The notes under the pieces are model-generated. The model ran no database searches. It was given only the letters and a program-made list of their open reading frames with translations, and was not told the DNA's origin. Shown one piece after another: positions 54,221 to 63,835 of a stretch of DNA of 64,000 bases. Source of the DNA: DATJGR01 sp963787045 (lineage in GTDB: Bacteria; Pseudomonadota; Gammaproteobacteria; Pseudomonadales; Azotimanducaceae); NCBI GenBank assembly GCA_963787045.1, contig CAWBBR010000002.1:62001-126000 (forward strand). Direction: 5' to 3'. Within the stretch, counting starts at the first letter, position 1; the number at the start of each line of letters is the position of its first letter. A program made the translations under genes and the position numbers.

Positions 54221-56059
54221 ATGTCCGCGAACGACAAGGACAATCCGCTAGAACCGTTCAAGCGCGCGACGATTGCGACCATGCGCGCGCTCGCGGAAAA
54301 CGACGAACTGGACATCACGTTCGGCCACGGCACACCCGCGGCCTCCGGAAATCGGATCCGCGTGCCGTTGCCGGCGGTCGGTTCCACTGATGCGCAGATC
54401 AACGTCATTCGCGGCGTCGGCGACGAGTTCGCGCTGCGGCTGCGGTATCACGACGCTGCCATCTATAAGCGCCGTGCGCCGCGTGAAGGCCCGGCGGAAG
54501 AGATGTTTCGCTGGGTCGAAGACGCGCGCATCGCGTCGATCGGTTCACTGCGGATGCAGGGCGTTGCGCAGAATCTCGATGCGTCGCTGGAGTCGCAATG
54601 CCAGGAAGCGGCGTTCGATACGATTACCACCGAAACCGAAGCGCCCCTTAGTGTAGCCGTTGGGTTGCTCGTCCGCGAACACCTCACGGGTCGGAAGCTG
54701 CCGCCGTCGGCAGAGAACGTCGTCAAACACTGGCGGGAATTCGTCGAGTCGCGCGCCGGAAGCGACATCGAAGCGTTGCGTGAATGCCTGCTCGATCAGG
54801 ATCGCTTTGCCAAGGTGTCGCGATCGATCCTCACCGACCTGGGCCTTGCGGCCGAATTCGACGATCCACCGGAACTCGAGGAAAACGACCAGGATTCCGA
54901 AACGGTGGACGAGTCTTCCGAATCCGATTCGGACGCGAGCCCGGAAGACGTCGTGCTCGACGACGACTCGATGGCCGACGAAGACGCCGAAGGCGAGACG
55001 TCGACGATGCAGATGGAGGCCGACATGGATCTGTCGGACCTCGGCGCCGAGTCGGACCCGGACGAAGCGCCGAACATCACGCGCGACGAATCCGGTCGCA
55101 TTCGGATGGACGTGAATTACCAGGCATTTACTTCGGAATTCGACGAGATGGTCCGCGCAGAAGAACTGTGCGATCCGGAGGAACTGACTCGCTTGCGGTC
55201 GATGCTCGATCAGCAACTCGTTTCGCTGCAACACGCCACCTCGAAGCTCGCGAACCGGTTGCAGCGGCGACTGATGGCCAAGCAGAACCGCTCGTGGGAG
55301 TTCGACCTCGAAGAGGGAATTCTCGACGCGTCGCGTCTCGCACTGGTCGTCGCCGACCCAATGAATCCGTTGGCGTACAAGCAGGAGAAAGAGGTCAAGT
55401 TCCGCGACACCGTGGTGACGATGCTGATCGACAGTTCCGGGTCGATGCGCGGACGTTCGATCACGATCGCGGCGATGTGCGCCGATATCCTCGGTCGGAC
55501 GCTGGAGCGTTGCTCCGTGAAAGTCGAGATTCTCGGATTCACGACGCGCGCCTGGCGCGGCGGTCAATCGCGCGAACGCTGGATTCAAGCCGGTAAGCCG
55601 TCGAATCCCGGACGCCTCAACGACCTCCGGCATATCGTCTACAAAGCCGCCGACGATCCGTGGCGGCGTGCGCGACGCAATCTCGGTCTGATGATGCGAG
55701 AGGAATTGCTGAAGGAGAACATCGACGGCGAAGCGCTGATCTGGGCACACAACCGCATCGTCGTGCGTCAGGAACAACGCAAGGTGCTGATGGTGATCTC
55801 GGACGGATTGCCGGTCGACAACTCGACGCTGCTGGTGAATCCGAGCAACTACCTCGAGCAGCATCTGAAATACGCCATCGACGTCATCGAGAACCAGTCG
55901 CCGGTCGAATTGATCGCGATCGGCATCGGCCACGACGTGACCCACCATTACCATCGCGCCGTGACGATCACCGACGCCGAGCAGCTGGGCGGAGCGATGA
56001 CGGAACAGCTTGCCGCGTTGTTCGACATCGATACGCGCGCACGCGCGCGCACGCGCTGA
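54221..56059 (+). CDS. cobT: CobT-like VWA-domain protein (cobaltochelatase CobT family)
   Basis: 612 residues. N-terminal CobT domain (PLEPFKRATIATMRALAEN), a very acidic central stretch (about residues 215-290, mostly Asp, Glu and Ser), LEEGILDASRLALVVADP, and a C-terminal von Willebrand A domain with MIDAS motif LIDSSGSMRGRS (DxSGS) and RKVLMVISDGLPVDNSTLL. Partner of the upstream AAA+ protein, presumably forming a metal-dependent ATPase machine. The TonB receptor promoter begins six bases after its stop. Confidence 0.88.
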   Translation: MSANDKDNPLEPFKRATIATMRALAENDELDITFGHGTPAASGNRIRVPLPAVGSTDAQINVIRGVGDEFALRLRYHDAAIYKRRAPREGPAEEMFRWVEDARIASIGSLRMQGVAQNLDASLESQCQEAAFDTITTETEAPLSVAVGLLVREHLTGRKLPPSAENVVKHWREFVESRAGSDIEALRECLLDQDRFAKVSRSILTDLGLAAEFDDPPELEENDQDSETVDESSESDSDASPEDVVLDDDSMADEDAEGETSTMQMEADMDLSDLGAESDPDEAPNITRDESGRIRMDVNYQAFTSEFDEMVRAEELCDPEELTRLRSMLDQQLVSLQHATSKLANRLQRRLMAKQNRSWEFDLEEGILDASRLALVVADPMNPLAYKQEKEVKFRDTVVTMLIDSSGSMRGRSITIAAMCADILGRTLERCSVKVEILGFTTRAWRGGQSRERWIQAGKPSNPGRLNDLRHIVYKAADDPWRRARRNLGLMMREELLKENIDGEALIWAHNRIVVRQEQRKVLMVISDGLPVDNSTLLVNPSNYLEQHLKYAIDVIENQSPVELIAIGIGHDVTHHYHRAVTITDAEQLGGAMTEQLAALFDIDTRARARTR

Positions 56060-56064
56060 CTTCG

Positions 56065-56093
56065 TTGACTTTGCTGGAGTCGCCGCATATAAA
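56065..56093 (+). promoter_or_regulatory. Predicted sigma-70 promoter of receptor gene 1
   Basis: TTGACT at 56065-56070, 17 bp, TATAAA at 56088-56093. Located immediately after the cobT stop. The flanking TTCGTTGACTTTGC resembles the same element before the second and third receptor genes (GTTGCGTTGACATTGCG). Confidence 0.7.
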
Positions 56094-56102
56094 AGAATGA
56101 TG

Positions 56103-56150
56103 GAAGACTCGGGGAGAGTCTTCGACCACACCTGTCGGGAGCGCGTGTGG
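56103..56150 (+). promoter_or_regulatory. 5' leader with two stem-loops, receptor gene 1
   Basis: Hairpin A: GAAGACTC (56103-56110), loop GGGGA, GAGTCTTC (56116-56123), a perfect 8-bp stem. Hairpin B: CCACAC (56126-56131), 13-base loop, GTGTGG (56145-56150). Both lie between the promoter and the GGGGAG ribosome site at 56162. Same arrangement in the leaders of the two downstream receptor genes, with different stem sequences. Function as a folded RNA is inferred. Confidence 0.5.
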
Positions 56151-56176
56151 GTTCATTCATCCGGGGAGATCATCGC

Positions 56177-59100
56177 ATGGCAATCCGCTCTTACGGGCGC
56201 GTGGGCGTTCGCGCCATCGCTGGGTTCAATGGGCACACTCGTGCCGAGCATCTCGATCGTTTCGCATGGCACCGACCTTGGTCGTGGGCGGGCGCTTTCG
56301 CGCTGCCAGCGCTGATGTCGGCCGCTTTCATGGCGCAGACCGTGTCAGCCGCAGATGCAACTGCGACGCCGGCCGCATCGGACCGACGCCAGATCGAGGA
56401 AGTCGTCGTCACCGCGGAACGTAAAGAGTCCACGGTCAGCGACACGTCCATTTCGATTACTGCATTCACCGGTCAGATGCTCGAAGACTTCGGCATCCGC
56501 AACCAGGAAGACCTGCAGAAGTTCATTCCCGCAGCGGTCATCGAACCGTACGACATGGCGATCCGCGGTGTCGGCCGGAACTTCCGCGCGCTCGGCGGCG
56601 ACCCGGGTATCGCGACGTACTTGAACGGCGTGTATTCGGAAGACTTCGGTATCGCGTCGACGGAAGGCGGTCTGTTCGACATCGAGCGGATCGAAGTACT
56701 GCGCGGTCCGCAGGGCACGTTGTACGGCCGTAACGCCATCGGCGGTGCCGTCAACTTCATCAACAAGCTGCCGACGAACGAGTTCGAAGGCGAAGCGCGG
56801 GTAGTGGCCGGCAACTACGACTTGAGAGAAGAGTACGGCATGTTGTCGGGCCCGTTGATCGACAACATTCTGTCGGCGCGTCTAACCGGCACGAAGCGTA
56901 CGCGGGATGGTTACATCGACGACAAGTCGGGCAACCAGAACCCGGACAACTACGGCGACGAAAACTATGCGTTGGAGTCTGCGCTGGACGCCCACCGACA
57001 ACCTCGAGTTCAACACGCGCGGCAACGAGCGCAGCTACCGCCGTCGTATGGGTGGCGCGGATGCGGCGGGTATCGTCAGCCTGACGGAGAACGGCGGTAC
57101 GCCTGACCCGGTCACGGGCAACGAACGGAACACCACGTCATTTGCCATGGGCTACCGGCGGGTGGGTGCCACGCCGTGCGCCACTCTGGTCGACCGGAGC
57201 GTGCCCGACTGCGTGGTCACCGGCGCGACGCTGAACAACGCGAATCAACCGGGCGGTACCACCGTCTACACCTTCAAAGACCCGGTCACCGGTTTGGACG
57301 TTACCGCACAGAGGGTCACGCCCGGCGTCGACTTCGGCCTCGTCGGCGCGAACCAGATCAACAACCAGGCGTTCGGTACCAGTTTGGCGCGTCAGAAGAT
57401 GATGGGGCTCGGCAGTATCAGCGGGTCGGATGTCCAGACCGATACGAGCGGCTTCCAGGACGAGTACTTCGACCAGCAGGCCAACTCGACCGACATCCGC
57501 TGGACGATCAACGATCAGTTCTCGATCAAATACATCTTCGGCTACACCGATTATTTCTACGACCGGACCACGGACACCGAACTGACGAGCAACACCGATA
57601 CGTTCACGCCGACTACGATCGGTAACAACAACAACGTGACCTTCTCCGGCGACAGACAGTTTTACGTCAGCCAGGAAACGGAATACGTATCGCACGAGTT
57701 GCAGTTCTTCACCGACTGGACCGATTCCCTGACGACGACAACGGGCCTGTTTTACTACCAGGCGTCGATCTCGCAGAGGGGCGACTTCTATAACGGCAAC
57801 GGCGACAGCAAGTTCAACGAAAACTTCAACTACGCGGCGGCTGCGCCGATTGCAGCGGCCGCGTCGGGTCAACCGCTCGCCGCATTCGTCCCGCTTCTGC
57901 CGAAGGTAGATCTGTTCACGGCGAAGCAGTCGGGTCTTGCGGCCAGGAACGGCGTGCCGTCCGGGCTGAACCCGCTGACGGCGGCGTTCTGTTCGTCGGT
58001 CCCGTTCAACGGCAACCCGTTCCGGTTCTGCGAAGGCCAATGGAACGCCGATACGGGCGACCGCATCGCTCACGGCCCGAAAACGACCGGCACGAACCTC
58101 GAGTATCAGACGCGCTCCGAACGGGAGGCGTTCGCGCTGTATAGCCAAAGCGTCTACACGTTCAACGAGCACTTCGCGTTGACGTTGGGCGCCCGCTGGG
58201 CTCGCGACCAGTTGCACGGCGAAGAAAATCTGTTCACCTACGTCGAGAACCTCGGCTTCCTCGGCGGCAATCTGCCGGCAGCGCAGCTCACCGCGATGAA
58301 CGTCGCGATCGGTGCGATGACTCCGGACGGCGCGATCGTCGACTACAACAATCTGCGCACCGCCGGTCTTCCCGTGACCGAGTCATTGTGGCGGCAGCTG
58401 TACCGCAAAGACGATGCAGTGACCGGTCGTATCAACCTCGACTGGACGCCGAACGATAAGGACCTGTTCTACTTCTCGGTGACGAGCGGAACGCGCGCCG
58501 GCGGTTTCAACCTGGTGTTCTTCAGCCAGAACGCCAAGTACCAGCCGGAAACGCTGGTCGCGTACGAGTTGGGTTACAAAGGCGAAATCCTCGACGGCAC
58601 GATGCAGGTCAACTCGGCTCTGTACTACTACGACTACAGTCACGTGCATACGTTCGGCGCAAGCCCGTCTGCATTGGGCGGCGACTCGGTAAGCGTATTC
58701 GCCGTACCCGGTGCGGAGATGATCGGCTTCGATACCGACGTGCTGTGGCTGGTGAACCAACGGATTACGTTGGGCGCGACGTTCAGCTACACACACAGCG
58801 AATACACCGAAGACTTCACGATGGTCGACCTGTACGACGCGAAGCGACCCGCTTCGTTGTTCGTCCCGGACGCTACGCCGTTCAATATCAAGGGCAACCA
58901 GATGCTACGGGTTCCGGAGTACAAGGCCGATGCGTACGTGCAGTATGCGTGGCCAGTACCGGGAGACCGCGGCACGGTGACGGCGCTTGTCGATTATTCC
59001 TACATCGACTCCGTGTACTTCGACGTGTTCGAGAACCCCACCGACCAGGCGCCGCACTACAACCGCACCGACGCGCGCATTACGTGGCTGTCTGCGGATA

Positions 59101-59265
59101 CTGCGTGGACCGTTGCCGCCTTCTGCAACAACGTCTTTGACGACATCGGCATTCGCCAGATCGAAGCGTCTGACGAGTCGCAGGACTTTCGTCGCGGTGG
59201 CACGCTCACCAATCCCCGGACGGTTGGGCTTGGAAGTGCTGTACAAATTCGGTGCCTTCAAATAG
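56177..59265 (+). CDS. TonB-dependent outer-membrane receptor 1, frameshifted
   Basis: About 1030 residues. Start ATG 56177 (MAIRSYGRVGV) with GGGGAG eight bases upstream, matching the paralogue. A long polar N-terminus precedes the hydrophobic signal segment (AGAFALPALMSAAFMAQTVSA). TonB-box-like EEVVVTAERKES, then plug domain: ISITAFTGQMLEDFGIRNQED, YDMAIRGVGRNF and VEVLRGPQGTLYGRNAIGG-type sequence (RIEVLRGPQGTLYGRN). A beta-barrel follows, with TSGTRAGGFNLVFFSQNAKY and YELGYKG, ending in YKFGAFK with C-terminal aromatic/Lys. Frame changes near 56975 and 59228. The barrel's ligand (siderophore, cobalamin, glycan or other) is not identifiable by eye. Confidence 0.92.
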
Positions 59266-59286
59266 GAGAAGACCGCAGACGACCGA

Positions 59287-59316
59287 GAAGGGGGGCGCCA
59301 GCCCCCCTTCTTTTTT
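59287..59316 (+). terminator. Rho-independent terminator after receptor gene 1
   Basis: Perfect 10-bp stem GAAGGGGGGC / GCCCCCCTTC with loop GCCA, followed by six T. 22 bp after the receptor stop. Strong and unambiguous. Confidence 0.95.
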
Positions 59317-59319
59317 GTG

Positions 59320-59604
59320 TCAGCCGATGACCTTCAGCTGCTGAATTTCGGGACGACCGGCCATCAGTCCGGCGAACTTCGGACCGGCCGCTTTGAAGTG
59401 AGCGGTCTGACCGTGCGCGGCCAGCGCCGCTTCGTTGTCGTACAGCTCGAGCATCAGATACTCGCCTGCATCGCTCTTGGTGAGCGTGTACATCTTGTTG
59501 CCTGGTTCGTTGGCGCGTACTTCCTTTGCCAATCCCAACATGACCTTCTCGAATTCCGATTCCTTACCGGCGACGACCTTCAGTTTTGCGATGACTGCCA
59601 ACAC
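59320..59604 (-). CDS. Antibiotic biosynthesis monooxygenase (ABM) domain protein
   Basis: 94 residues. GTG start at 59604 chosen because GGAGAG lies six bases upstream; the in-frame ORF extends further but without homology. Single ABM ferredoxin-like domain: VIAKLKVVAGKESEFEKVMLGLA, MYTLTKSDAGEYLMLELYDNEAALAAHGQTAHF, with the H-x(n)-H near the end. Such proteins are cofactor-free monooxygenases or haem-degrading (IsdG-like) enzymes, or have unknown roles. It stands between two receptor genes; IsdG-type haem use would fit metal or haem uptake, but this is inference. Confidence 0.85.
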   Translation of the reverse strand: MLAVIAKLKVVAGKESEFEKVMLGLAKEVRANEPGNKMYTLTKSDAGEYLMLELYDNEAALAAHGQTAHFKAAGPKFAGLMAGRPEIQQLKVIG

Positions 59605-59713
59605 GATGAACTCTCCGTTGCGTTGAATGAACGCCGCATCATAGACCGGCGCGCGTTGCATTTGATTTGTTCCGACAGCGACGCAGCGCGAACGAGAGCG
59701 GCCGTCAGAGACG

Positions 59714-59749
59714 GTTGCGTTGACATTGCGAGAGGGCGCCGCATATAAG
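59714..59749 (+). promoter_or_regulatory. Predicted sigma-70 promoter of receptor gene 2
   Basis: TTGACA at 59720-59725, then TATAAG at 59744-59749 (18 bp; ATATAA gives 17 bp). The 17-base segment GTTGCGTTGACATTGCG at 59714-59730 recurs exactly at 63710-63726 before receptor gene 3. Confidence 0.75.
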
Positions 59750-59755
59750 TTGCGC

Positions 59756-59800
59756 AAGGATCTGGGAGGGTCCTTCAGCCCACGGCGCAGTTCGAGTGGG
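59756..59800 (+). promoter_or_regulatory. 5' leader with two stem-loops, receptor gene 2
   Basis: Hairpin A: AAGGATC (59756-59762), loop TGGGAG, GGTCCTT (59769-59775), 7 bp with one T-G wobble. Hairpin B: CCCAC (59779-59783), 12-base loop, GTGGG (59796-59800). Positions relative to promoter and ribosome site (GGGGAG at 59811) match gene 1. Stem sequences differ from gene 1 but pairing is retained. Confidence 0.5.
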
Positions 59801-59823
59801 TCCATTCAACGGGGAGATCATCA

Positions 59824-62800
59824 ATGGCATTCCGCTCTCGGGAGCGCATTGGCGTTTGCGCCGATGCCGAACCAAGCAGTTCAGTTCGCTTAGCATCTGT
59901 CGTTCGGCCCACATCATCGTCGAGAAGTTGGTTGAGGCCGTATTCGTTCGGGCTGCCCGTGCTTCTTTCAGCGGCGTTCATGGCGCAGAGCGTTTCGGCT
60001 GAGGAAGCGACAGCACCCGCAGCGGCTTCGCCGGCGGAAAGACGCCAGATCGAAGAGGTCGTGGTGACGGCCGAACGTAAGGAAGCGAGCATCAGCGATA
60101 CGTCGATTTCGATCACGGCGTTCACCGGTCAGATGCTCGAAGACTTCGGTATCCGCAACGCGGAAGACCTGCAGAACATGATTCCGGCGGCGGTGATCCA
60201 GCCGTACGACATGGCGATCCGCGGCATCGGCCGGAACTTCCGGAACCTCGGCGGTGACCCCGGCATCGCAACCTATGCGAACAGCGTGTACTCGGAAGAC
60301 TTCGGTATCGCCTCCAGCGAAGGCGGTCTGTTCGATATCGAGCGGGTCGAAGTACTACGCGGTCCGCAAGGCACGTTGTACGGCCGCAACGCGATCGGCG
60401 GTGCGGTGAACTTCATCAACAAGAAGCCGACCAACGAATTCGAGGGCGAAGCGAAGGTGATCACCGGCGACGGCGGTCTGCAGGAAGAGTACGGCATGCT
60501 GTCGGGTCCGATCATCGACGGCATCCTCGCCGCGCGGTTGACCGGCGTGAAGCGGGTGCGCGATGGCGCCGTCAAGGATCTGTCGGGCAACCAGGATCCG
60601 GACAACTTCGGCGACGAGAACTATGCGCTGGCGTTGCAGTGGACACCGAGCGACGACATCACCTGGTTGATCCGCGGTAACGAACGCAGCCTGCGCCGCC
60701 GGATGGGCGGTGCGGATGCCGCCGGTATTATCACGTTCTCCGAGAACGGCGACGAATAAGGGGTCCGTGACACGTCGACTTATGTCTTCGGCTATCGCGC
60801 GGTCAATCCCGTCGATGCCGTGCCCGAGCCAATTCAATCGCACGGCCGTCGTGGCGGCTCCCGGAGTTCGAGGCGGAGTCGGGTGCATGGTGAGCGGTCT
60901 GCAGACGTTCCAGTTCACCAACCCGACCGACGGCAGCACCGTCACGGCGCAACGTGCGGTGCCCGGCGTCGACCAGGCGCAAGGCGCTGGTACGACCGAC
61001 CACCCGAACTATGCGTACGGCGCCGATCCTTCGAAGTTGAAGGTCCAGGGTTTCGACAACCTGAAAGGCAACGATCTGGTGACCGATACCAACGGTCTGC
61101 AGAACGAAGGCTTCGACCAGCAGGCCGGCACGTCGGATATCTCCTGGCAGGTCAATGACAAGGTCACGCTGAAGTACATCTTCGGTTACTCGTCGTTCTT
61201 CTACGATCGCAACACCGACGTCGATCTGACCAGCAGCGACGTGTTCGACAACCAGTTCTACGTCAGTCAGGAAGCGGAATACACGTCGCACGAACTGCAG
61301 GCGTTCACCGACGTGTCCGATGCGCTTTCGATCACGACGGGATTGTTCTACTACGACTCCAAGATCACGCAGCGCGGCGACTTTTGGGACAGTCTTTGCA
61401 AGTTGAACCAACCCTGCTCGTCTCGGTATGCCAATCCCGCGTTTGGAACCACGGACTGCGCGGATTCCGTATGCGGCAATCCCTGGTCTCGGCTTCCTAG
61501 ATGCGTTGCCGCAGCAGACGCTGAGTACGGCGAAGGGATTCGGCAAGATGGCCATGAACGGACTTACGCCACCCGCGACTCAGTTCGGGTCGTGTAGTCT
61601 GGGCACCTTCGAAGTTCGCAGTTCATCCTTCTGCTTCGGTCAATGGGCGGGCAGTGAGAACAGCCACGTTCCACACGAGAACCCGTTTGTCCCGGCGACC
61701 GACCTTCAGTATCAGACGCGATCGGAGCGGAATTCGTTTGCGATCTATAGCCAGGGTGTCTACACGTTCAACGAGCATTGGGCGTTGACGCTCGGTGGAC
61801 GATGGGCGCGCGACCAGTTGGACGGCGAAGAGATCCTGGACTTCTACGATGAGGACACGATCGTTCCGTTGGGATTCAACGCGGCGGCCGGCACGCCGTG
61901 TGCGACTCCAGGCGTCGGTACGTGTACCGCCGGGGGTACGGTCACGACGACCTCGTCGCTTGCGGCAACCAACCAGGCGTTCGGATATCTGGCGGCGGAC
62001 GGCACGATTCTGAACCCGCAGCGACTGCTTCCGGTCGGGATTCCGACGAGCATTGGTCTGTGGCGTGCGGAACAGCGCAAGGACGACGACATTACGTGGC
62101 GGGTCAACATCGACTTCACGCCGACCGACAACGACCTGATCTACCTGTCGGCGACGAAAGGATCACGGGCCGGTGGCTTCAACCTGGTGTTCTTCAGCGC
62201 GAACCGACAGTTCAAGACCGAGAGCCTGATCTCGTATGAGTTGGGCTACAAAGGCACGCTGCGCGACGGCACCATGCAGTTGAACTCCGCCGTTTACTAC
62301 TACGACTACAAGAACGTAGAGACCTTCGGCACGGGTCCGTCCGCGTTCAACCCGGCGAACACGTCGACCAGCGTGTTCTCGGTACCGACGGCGCAGATCA
62401 TCGGTTGGGACACCGACCTCGACTGGCTGATCACCGACAACCTCACGCTGGGTGCGAACTTCAGCTACACGCACAGCGAGTACACCGACAACTTCGTCGT
62501 CAACGACCCGAACGATCCGAATCGGCCGCCGTCGTTGTTCAATCCGCTGAACATCCCGATCGACCTCGACGGCAAGCAGATGCTGCAGGTGCCGGAGATG
62601 AAGGGCGGCATCTATGGGCAGTACACGTGGCCGATGGCCGACCATGGGCAGATCACGTTCCTCGTGAACTGGAGCTGGATCGATCAGGTGTACTTCTCGG
62701 CGTTCGAGTCCAAGGAAGACGCGGCGCCGTCGTACCAACGGACCGACGTGCGCGCCACCTGGATCTCGCCGAGCACCGCATGGACCGTAGCGGCGTTCGC

Positions 62801-62945
62801 CGACAACGTCTTCAACGACATCGGTCTGCGCCAGGTCGACCACTACGGTTCCGACGAAGACGTGAACTTCCGCCGTTCAGGCGCGAACACGATTCCGCAA
62901 CAGTTGGGAATTTCGGTCGACTTCAAGTTCGGTGCGTTGAAATAA
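59824..62945 (+). CDS. TonB-dependent outer-membrane receptor 2, frameshifted
   Basis: About 1040 residues, closely related to receptor 1. Start ATG 59824 (MAFRSRERIGVCADAE), ribosome site GGGGAG seven bases upstream, long polar N-terminus, hydrophobic signal segment (FGLPVLLSAAFMAQSVSA), TonB-box-like EEVVVTAERKEA, plug with TAFTGQMLEDFGIRNAED and RVEVLRGPQGTLYGRN. Barrel ends in VDFKFGALK. Reading frame changes near 60760, 60850 and 61480. Both receptors contain the same plug core, whereas loop regions differ, suggesting divergent ligands. First two of a three-gene tandem array. Confidence 0.92.
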
Positions 62946-62971
62946 CAACAATCCGTTAGACGCTTCGAACA

Positions 62972-62996
62972 GGGGGCTTCGGCCCCCTTCTTTTTT
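62972..62996 (+). terminator. Rho-independent terminator after receptor gene 2
   Basis: Stem GGGGGC / GCCCCC with a TTCG tetraloop (62972-62987), followed by TTC and six T. 27 bp after the receptor stop. The TTCG loop adds stability. Confidence 0.95.
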
Positions 62997-63021
62997 CGTT
63001 GGAGAAAGGCATCATCGCGCG

Positions 63022-63577
63022 ATGAGCCACAGCGACGTCATTCGACAGTTGACGGACTACCGGCAGCGTTTTCCTCTGGAGTCTGGAACCATCGATCGAT
63101 TCGAGGCGTTCGTCCGCGGCGAGCCACGCTGTTTTCAACGAAATTGCTGGGCCGGACACGTCACCGGTTCGGCGTGGATCGTCAATGCGCCGCAGACCCA
63201 CGTGCTGCTCACGCACCACCGCAAATTGAATCGCTGGCTTCAGCTCGGCGGACACAGCGACGGCGACGGCGACCCGCTTCGAGTCGCATGTAGAGAAGCA
63301 GTCGAAGAGTCGGGTCTGGTCGTCGCGCCGGTGTCCGATCTGCTCTTCGACATCGACATTCACTTGATTCCGGCGCGCATGGACGACCCCGCGCATCACC
63401 ACTTCGACGCGAGGTTTGCGCTGCGTGCCATTGGCGACGATGCGTTTCTGCGTCAGCGACGAATCGCACGCATTGCGATGGGTGAGGATCGACGAGATCG
63501 ACGCGTTTACCACGGAGCCATCGATGTTGCGCATGGCTCGGAAGTGGCTCGACCGAGGCGCGGAGTTCGGTCGTTAG
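63022..63577 (+). CDS. Nudix hydrolase, frameshifted
   Basis: About 184 residues. Nudix box: GGHSDGDGDPLRVACREAVEESG, i.e. G-x5-E-x7-REUxEExGU with REAVEESG conserved. N-terminal helix DVIRQLTDYRQRFPLE, and GHVTGSAWIVN before the box. Near 63450 the frame shifts by one base; continued sequence SDESHALRWVRIDEIDAF, TTEPSMLRMARKWLD ends at TAG 63575-63577. Hydrolyses a nucleoside diphosphate derivative; substrate unknown. Confidence 0.88.
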
Positions 63578-63652
63578 CCCCTCGATCGGACTGTTACCAA
63601 AAGGAACCCTCCAAGCATCCGCGATGGGTCACGGTCAAGCTTGCGTTTCGCG

Positions 63653-63745
63653 TTGACCCCTGTTGCGGAGTGTTACGATTGTTCTACATGATTGAGTCTT
63701 CCAGTAACAGTTGCGTTGACATTGCGTAACACTCCGGCTTATAAA
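63653..63745 (+). promoter_or_regulatory. Promoter region of receptor gene 3 with 12-bp inverted repeat
   Basis: Main promoter: TTGACA at 63716-63721, 18 bp, TATAAA at 63740-63745 (17 bp for TTATAA). A possible second, upstream promoter is TTGACC (63653-63658) with TACGAT (63674-63679). CGGAGTGTTACG (63666-63677) and its exact reverse complement CGTAACACTCCG (63725-63736) flank the region; the second arm lies in the main spacer. This may be a pair of operator half-sites. Confidence 0.6.
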
Positions 63746-63750
63746 CTCGC

Positions 63751-63809
63751 GAGGATGGCCCCGCGTGGCCGTCTTTCTACTGGGTGCCGCAGTTCCGCAG
63801 GACTAGTAG
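63751..63809 (+). promoter_or_regulatory. 5' leader with two stem-loops, receptor gene 3
   Basis: Hairpin A: GAGGATGGCC (63751-63760), loop CCGCGT, GGCCGTCTTT (63767-63776), 10 bp with three G-T wobbles. Hairpin B: CTACT (63777-63781) pairs with AGTAG (63805-63809), a longer loop than in the other leaders. The GGGGAG ribosome site follows at 63823. Confidence 0.45.
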
Positions 63810-63835
63810 GTTTCATTTCAACGGGGAGTCAATCA

